Assembly (NCBI GenBank): GCA_029747015.1
Contig: JAKOGI010000181.1
Location: 586,501-650,500, forward strand
Direction of reading: 5' to 3'
DNA from: Carnegiea gigantea
Lineage: Eukaryota > Streptophyta > Magnoliopsida > Caryophyllales > Cactaceae
Length of the DNA: 64,000 nt
Shown here: positions 58,714 to 64,000 of the stretch, piece after piece
How the letters are laid out: every line of letters starts with the position of its first letter
How positions within the stretch are numbered: position 1 is the first letter of the stretch
Program-made: the position numbers and the translations under genes
Notes under the pieces: model-generated
The model's database searches: none
Told to the model about the DNA's origin: nothing
Seen by the model: only the letters and a program-made list of their open reading frames with translations

Positions 58714-60569
58714 ATGGCTTCCAACAACTCTTCTCAATCAAAAGCCCTCGTTCTTTCCCCCTCAATTCCTGCTCCTTCTCGCCCAATTCTTTACAAGCCT
58801 TTCCAATTTCTGAATCGCTTGTCTCTAAAATCAGTGGGAATGGGGATGGATGATATTCCCTTTGAATGTGGAAGGGAATTGGTGTTCCTCGTAGGGGCAA
58901 TTGCTTGTCCCATTTCAGTTGAGTCAGAGGGAACAAAGTCGGGGTCTCAAGAACAATTCTTGGAAACCCTTGAAGGGTTTAATTTTGAGCCCTGTTTCTC
59001 TGACACCGCGACAGAAACAGGGGCTGCCTCTGTCGAAGGTGTGGTTGTGCAGGATCTGCCTGTTGACTTCCAAGGGAAGTCGAATGAGTCGTCCGAGGAG
59101 AGTCTCGAGAAGAATTCTCTCCCTGAGGCTGAAACCCCCACTCCGGTCGCTCGAACTGGAGAGAAAAGGAAGAGGGTGAAAATTGTGGCTAGGCGTAGTA
59201 GAACGCCAAGAACAAGGCCACAACCAAGGTCTCAACCCTCACAAACTCCCTCTTCTCCTCAATCCTCTAAGCCTTCTCGCAAGTCTGCGAGAATCGCTTT
59301 TCAATCCGCTCCTCGTACCTCCAAACCTCTACTCCTATCATCGAGGAGATTTCTTCTTCTTCTGAAGGGTTCTCGAGTTCTGACTCTGAGAACACCACCT
59401 TCAAACAGGGGACACCGGTGTTTTCCGAGTCCTCTGAAGAACAATCTCCTCCAAAACCAACCAATAAACCTGCTGTGAAGCCCTCTCCTGCCAAAACACC
59501 CCTCAAGCGAAAGCCCAGAACAGCCCCCCTACCAGAAACTACCACCTCTGTTCCTGTCCTTAAACGCCCAAAGCAGTTCACTCCCTCTCCTATGTCTGAC
59601 AAACATGCGCAGTTGCTGAAGCGCAATGTCGTCAGGGGGAAGGTAGTGAATGTAAGCTTTTTCGAGGAACAGGGTCTGGGGGTGTTCTTGAACAAGCTTC
59701 GAGCCCAAGGCTGGCTTGAGTTGTTTGCAAACACCCAGCAAGGGTGTTCTGTGCCCGAGTTGGCTGAATTCTATGCCAACTGCTCTGTCACAAATGGGGT
59801 GGTGACAAGTGCTGTCAATGCGTGTCATTTTTCCTTTGATGAAGCCACCCTGAGTGATATTCTGGGCATCCCCTCTCGTGGATTTGCTGTGTATGTGAGG
59901 GAAGACAAAACGGCCCTGGAAACAGCCAGGCTCTTAGAGGTGTCCAAACGCCTTAGTCAAAAACAGGGCCTGAGAACACCCCTCTCGGTTAAGAAGGGTG
60001 AAATGACCTCCCTACACCAACTACTGTTTATGTTCACCATCATGAATATAATACCGCGAGGTCAAGGGCGAAACTCAGCAGATGCCTTTGATCAATGTCT
60101 GGTGGACCTACTGGATCGGGAGGAACCAGTAAACCTCCCTGCAATCAGGATTCGCCACATAGAGCGAATTGCGAACACTACCCGGGCACATGATCTTGGC
60201 TATGGGTTTTTGTTGACAAGGGTGCTTGAGTACTTTGGGATCGTGCTCACATGAAGAGTGCCGGCCCAAATCATTGATGAAATTGGCGTTGACACCCTAC
60301 TAGGGTGTGGCTATGGGGTTGGCGAAGGGTCAGTCTCCAAACAGGGTCGTCGACCACCTCGACCACCTGTTTCTAGACAACCTTCCGTCAAGGTTGAGGC
60401 TGTTCTTGAGGACAATGCTCGCCTCAAAGATGAGCTCTCAGCTGTCAAGGCTGCTCTTGCTGAGGAACGAGCTCTCTCGGCCAAACGCCATGAAGATTTG
60501 CTTGCACTTCTCTCCACTCTTGCCCCTAGCATCCCTCCTCTGCAAACGCAACCACCCCCTGCTCCCTGA
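58714..60569 (+). pseudogene. E2 third ORF (env-position ORF)
   Basis: ATG at 58714 in context AACAATGGCT. The first 205 or so codons are open, with Ser/Pro/Glu-rich and basic regions. A one-base loss near 59326 shifts the frame, and the protein continues in the frame of 59418-60254 with P-K-P-T-N-K-P-A-V-K and the globular region. TGA at 60252-60254 (CGA in E1) then interrupts it, and the coiled-coil C-terminus continues at 60258-60569. The E2 copy also lacks a few residues near position 90 present in E1. Neither copy is intact, but together they show the family's ORF to be about 620 codons long. Function unknown; the position is that of the SIRE env-like ORF. Confidence 0.75.
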
Positions 60570-60828
60570 TTGTCTAGGCTGTTCTCTAGTCTCCTCCTTC
60601 CTTACTTTCGTTTTTGGCATTTGTAAGGTTTTTAATGCAATATCCCTTTATTACTGCCTCTTGCAACTTCTGCTATTTACTTCTTTTCTTGCATTCATAA
60701 TGTTGTTTATGCTTTTTAATGATACCAAAAGGGGGAAGTAGTCCTATTGACGAGTGGACCTTAGCATTGACTTATCCCTATCAGCATTCATTCATTTTTT
60801 GTCAATATGGTCACTTGGTTTGTCATCA
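60570..60828 (+). other. E2 3' non-coding region before the polypurine tract
   Basis: About 260 T-rich bases with no coding signal. It includes CAAAAGGGGGAAG at about 60726-60738, a second purine-rich run resembling the polypurine tract. Confidence 0.6.
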
Positions 60829-60844
60829 TCAAAAAGGGGGAATT
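60829..60844 (+). other. E2 polypurine tract
   Basis: TCAAAAAGGGGGAATT directly before the LTR start TGTTGTG. Confidence 0.88.
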
Positions 60845-62457
60845 TGTTGTGTCATTATATTTAGTTTTGATGATAACAAATCCAAGTGCAAAAATCTGTC
60901 CAAGTAATGTTGCTCCGAACACGATCTCTAAACAGGCCTAACTGGTGTTTGTGATCTTTATTGTATTAACTGGTTTGCTACATGTGAGAATGTCTTCTAG
61001 ACAGGTTTTACTTGGTGATTCTATATTAAGTCAAGAACACCATCTCGACAGTTGATTGTAAAGCGTGTTCCTGAACTCTAGCAATGCAAAGAACAACCCC
61101 AGCAAACAAGGTGGCCTTGGTGTTCACAGCAGCTCTACAAATCTCGGACAAGATGACTGGTTCAAAACAAGAAGTCTTGGGTATATAGGTTTTATTTAAT
61201 TAGACTCTTGTTAATATGCCAATATTGAAAACATCATTTTTAAACACTTCTTGAATCTGTACTTGCGCTAAGTGCTTCCGAACACCAGTTGCGAACAACC
61301 CTGCGAACAGGGTGCCTATGGTGTCTCTGAACTGCAGTGGCCATACCCGATTATTTTTGAAAAATTCATTTTGGTTGGCCAAGATCTCTGGAATACTTTC
61401 CTTGAATTTCAAAACTGCTATTTCTCTGGAAAGGATATTTCCTGAAAATATTTTGGGAGAATTTCGAAAATAAGTTTTGGAGATTTGCCAAAACTTAAAG
61501 GAAAAAATTTCCTTTGACTATATTTTCGGATTTGGTAAAAGCTGAAAATCTCTTTAAACCTCTTCACGGTTATGGGAAGATAAGGGTTATCTTTTAAGAT
61601 AACAAAATCTCTTATATTTTGGGATAAATTAATCATTAGCCGTTGGATAATTTTGCAAAACAATTTCCATACTTAGCTGATTCTGTGGTTTATGACCGTT
61701 GGTTTTTTTGTTTAAAAGCCTCAGCTTTTTCTCTCCCAGCACATACACACAGACAGATATATACAGATATTCAAAACACTCGAAAAACAGAGAGATAGAA
61801 AACTCGGTTTGAATTTGCATAAACACAGCCTTTTGAAAAATCCAGGAAAATCAGAAAACTCGGTTTACACTCAAAGATTCTTGAGCTTCATTCTGAAAAG
61901 CAAACCGTGACAAGCTGTGTTTGATTTTGAGTTTTCATACCATTGGCATAATAGGATCTTCATTGTACCTTACATCTGCTTAGTGAAAAGCACCCCCTGT
62001 AAGGTGTTTGTAACCCTGATCTTGAATCAGAAAAGTGAGTGAGTGTGTCCTAGTCGTGTGGACTTGGACGTGTCTGATCTTGTGAAGGTTGGACGTGGTG
62101 TAACCTGTCTTTGGGAAGAAGGTTACGTGGTTGCAAGTTGTAACAAGGTGTGTTACATTTGTAACGTGTGAAGCCCGTTAGTGAAAGTGGTTAAATCCTA
62201 CACGAGGTAGGTCGTGGTTTTTCACACCTCAGTTGGGCTAGAGGTGTTTTCCACGTAAAAATTGTGTGTGCTTTATTTTCCGCATCTATCTTGGTGATTT
62301 TCGCCTCTGCAATATTTGAGAACACCCCGTGCAAACAAGCTATCAGGGTGTTTGTCACTTGAGAACAACCTCTGTGAGGGTGTTTGTTATCTACAACGCG
62401 AAAATCAGATACCACAATTCACCCCCCTCTTGTGGTTGGATACTCACGAACTCAACA
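60845..62457 (+). repeat. E2 3' LTR (full length)
   Basis: A 1613-base LTR beginning TGTTGTGTCATT and ending CGAACTCAACA, followed by CTAAG. It matches the E1 LTR 38961-40572 in reverse orientation over the whole length. Confidence 0.95.
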
Positions 62458-62876
62458 CTAAGTCAACAGTTTGTCGATATTGTGTGCTCTGGGGCACATT
62501 GATATCATCACCTGCATCAATATGAACTCTTTCGAGCCATCAGTGGTGGCCAACTTTGGCTCAACCATCATGGTTGATCCCTTTTCCCTTCCCATCCAAA
62601 GACAAGATCACTATAACTAGCCCCTCCATCCTCATCTATGACGATGATGCCGATGGTGAGTATGAGGGGGAGCTGTCTCCTAATCAAGCCTTCAATAATG
62701 AGTAGGCCCTGTCGGGTGGCATAGCTGGGTGGCACGTTCCTTCTACAACTGGCCCATTTGGCACCGATACTTTTGGAGCCACTGCCTCTGCTATGGTTGG
62801 CCCTTCCATGTTTCAGACCATCCTTGACCGTCTTTGTCAGCTTCATGTAGAGAACAAGGAGAACCTTCAGAACTAA
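62458..62876 (+). pseudogene. ATHILA-type ORF of element D, second part
   Basis: Continues 51905 after the CTAAG duplication. Frames change and stops occur. The end is probably the TAA at 62874-62876 after F-Q-T-I-L-D-R-L-C-Q-L-H-V-E-N-K-E-N-L-Q-N-like sequence, a short helical tail. Assignment rests on continuity with the first part and on an F-R-A...G-G-Q-L-W-L-N-H-H-G block near 62540-62575. Confidence 0.55.
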
Positions 62877-64000
62877 TGGAACATGGCACACGTAGTCCAC
62901 TATACCTAGGAGTAGCCGCAATGGCCCTACTCCCTAGCTGATTAGCAACCCTGAGGGCCTTCTGCCCCCTATTTATAAGTCCTTCCCCTATCAATCCATT
63001 CTATTTTTGCATATGCTTCTCTTTAGGGGCAATGAAAGACTTAAGCATTAGGGAGTGAGCTAGCCTCTAGCTCATCAATTGCGCTGATTTTAGGTGATTC
63101 TTGATATCACATGTGTAACTTTGTATATATCCATTGCATATTTCTCATTGCATTTAGCTAGGTTAATATTTAGGCCATCATACTAGTTTGGATTAACGTA
63201 GCTCAGTTGTCATCTCTCACATGTATATGCATTCAGGGTACTTCATATAGCTTAGGTGTTACATCTTTGCATTATATATACCCCTTTTTGTCTTTGGATG
63301 ATGGCATGCGAAGGGAGGTGAAGTGAAGTTCACATTTCTTCCTTTTGTCTATCTATTTCCTTATTGCGTGCTATGAGTAGATTTTTAGATTTGGTTAAAA
63401 AGAAAAAAAGAATGAATTGGATTTGGTAATGAAAACCCCTCCGATGATGACATCTAAGGGTGATGATTTGGATTGGTGGTTTGGTAATTCATAACAAATG
63501 GGATTCAATTGGGGCTAAACCTTATGAAAATTATATTAATCACTTAGCTATGTGTGCTTGTGTATTTGCCCCTAACAATTGCTATGAAGTGGATTGTTTA
63601 AGCCTTAGTTGTTAGCTAATCTTTTGAGCTAATGTGTAGATTATGGTGGAACGAGTGAGGCTTTTTGAGCCCAAAATGACTATTCATTCTACATAGTCTA
63701 AAATCTCCCTTCATGAGTGTTCAACCCTCTTCTGTATGTATCTCAGTAATTTGTCTTGGTTCTCTTCAGAATCATGCTTGGTATGTGTTAATATGATTAA
63801 GTCATTTGATTAATTTATAAACCACGTGAGCCAGAAACCCACCATGTGATATTATAAACTATTCGCTAACTCTTTTGAGCTTTTTCTTGTCATTTGGTTC
63901 ACCAATGTCTACTTAACCCATGGTATGAAATGAACAACCCTACCCTATTAGTCGAGTGATGTTGTGAGCTGTGCTAGTTAGAAGTTATGTTTGTTGTTGC
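62877..64000 (+). other. Element D 3' non-coding region to the window edge
   Basis: No ORF or protein motif is recognised. Athila-type elements have a long untranslated 3' region before the 3' LTR, which should lie beyond 64000. A purine-rich GGGAGTGAG occurs near 63050 and an AAAAAGAAAAAAAG run near 63400. Confidence 0.5.

Larger units (their letters stand above)
51906..62457 (+). mobile_element. SIRE/Maximus-like Copia element E2
   Basis: A 10,552-base element with LTRs 51906-53145 and 60845-62457 and the target duplication CTAAG at 51901-51905 and 62458-62462. Parts in plus orientation: 5' LTR, tRNA-Met primer site, gag, UGA, pol, third ORF, polypurine tract, 3' LTR. It is nearly identical to E1 (38961-49955) in reverse orientation. 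The 5' LTR has lost about 373 bases that the 3' LTR keeps. gag has two frameshifts, integrase one nonsense codon, and the third ORF one frameshift and one nonsense codon; RT and RNase H are open. Confidence 0.95.
32522..64000 (+). mobile_element. Athila-like Gypsy element D, interrupted by E1 and E2, runs off the right edge
   Basis: A 5' LTR (about 32522-33862), a primer site, gag, protease, RT, RNase H and integrase follow in Gypsy order on the plus strand, then an ATHILA-type ORF. The integrase is interrupted at 38960 by E1 and resumes at 49956/49961. The ATHILA-type ORF is interrupted at 51905 by E2 and resumes at 62463. The 3' LTR is not in the window. Without E1 and E2 about 9.9 kb of D is present. 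All ORFs contain stops, so D was dead or dying before or after the Copia insertions. Confidence 0.85.

Noticed and set aside
3032..62462. The same 5-base target duplication CTAAG at element A (3032/19142) and at E2 (51901/62458)
   Set aside because: The elements belong to different superfamilies and the wider flanks are unrelated. A 5-base match is likely enough by chance.
62568..62994. Minus-strand frames of 67 and 117 codons at the right end
   Set aside because: They lie opposite the eroded ATHILA-type ORF of D and show no domain pattern.

Overview
The window is plant nuclear DNA, AT-rich, and consists almost entirely of nested transposable elements. I see no intact host gene, tRNA, rRNA, CRISPR array or bacterial-type gene. 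An angiosperm, probably a eudicot, is inferred from the element set: Copia of Tork and SIRE/Maximus type, Athila-like Gypsy with tRNA-Asp primer sites, a MULE, a LINE and an endogenous pararetrovirus.

Layout. Positions 1-1918: nothing recognised. 1919-3031 and 19147-21138 are the two halves of one minus-strand Mutator-like (MULE) transposase gene. They are separated by an Athila-like LTR element (A, minus strand, 3037-19141, target duplication CTAAG) that appears to sit in a short intron. Element A keeps gag, protease and a downstream ATHILA-type ORF but has no reverse transcriptase, RNase H or integrase. It contains an endogenous caulimovirid relic on the plus strand (about 5711-12880) with the order coat protein, movement protein, protease, RT, RNase H, fourth ORF. 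21139-23219: nothing coding. 23220-29531: old, decayed minus-strand Tork-like Copia element (B), one LTR of which carries a MITE-like insertion. 29532-30880: decayed LINE RT. 30890-30954: (CT)n. 30955-32521: fragment of an Athila-like element (C). 32522 to the right edge: a related, longer Athila-like element (D, plus strand).

Element D was hit twice by the same SIRE/Maximus-like Copia family: E1 (38961-49955, minus, duplication GCAGC) inside the integrase region, and E2 (51906-62457, plus, duplication CTAAG) inside the downstream ATHILA-type ORF. E1 and E2 are nearly identical and lie head to head around a 1.95-kb spacer, forming a very large inverted repeat. Each has LTRs, a tRNA-Met primer site, gag and pol in one frame separated by a single UGA, a third ORF with its own good start context, and a polypurine tract. 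Each copy is broken by different mutations, so neither looks autonomous as it stands.

The most interesting points are: the conserved UGA plus splice-acceptor-like sequence between gag and pol in E; the resemblance between the third ORF of this Copia family and the ATHILA-type ORF of the Gypsy elements; the head-to-head E1/E2 pair; the pararetrovirus relic with inverted-repeat-like ends and near-duplicate flanks; and a patch of unlike sequence in one E1 LTR. All homology calls rest on reading motifs by eye; no database search was possible.
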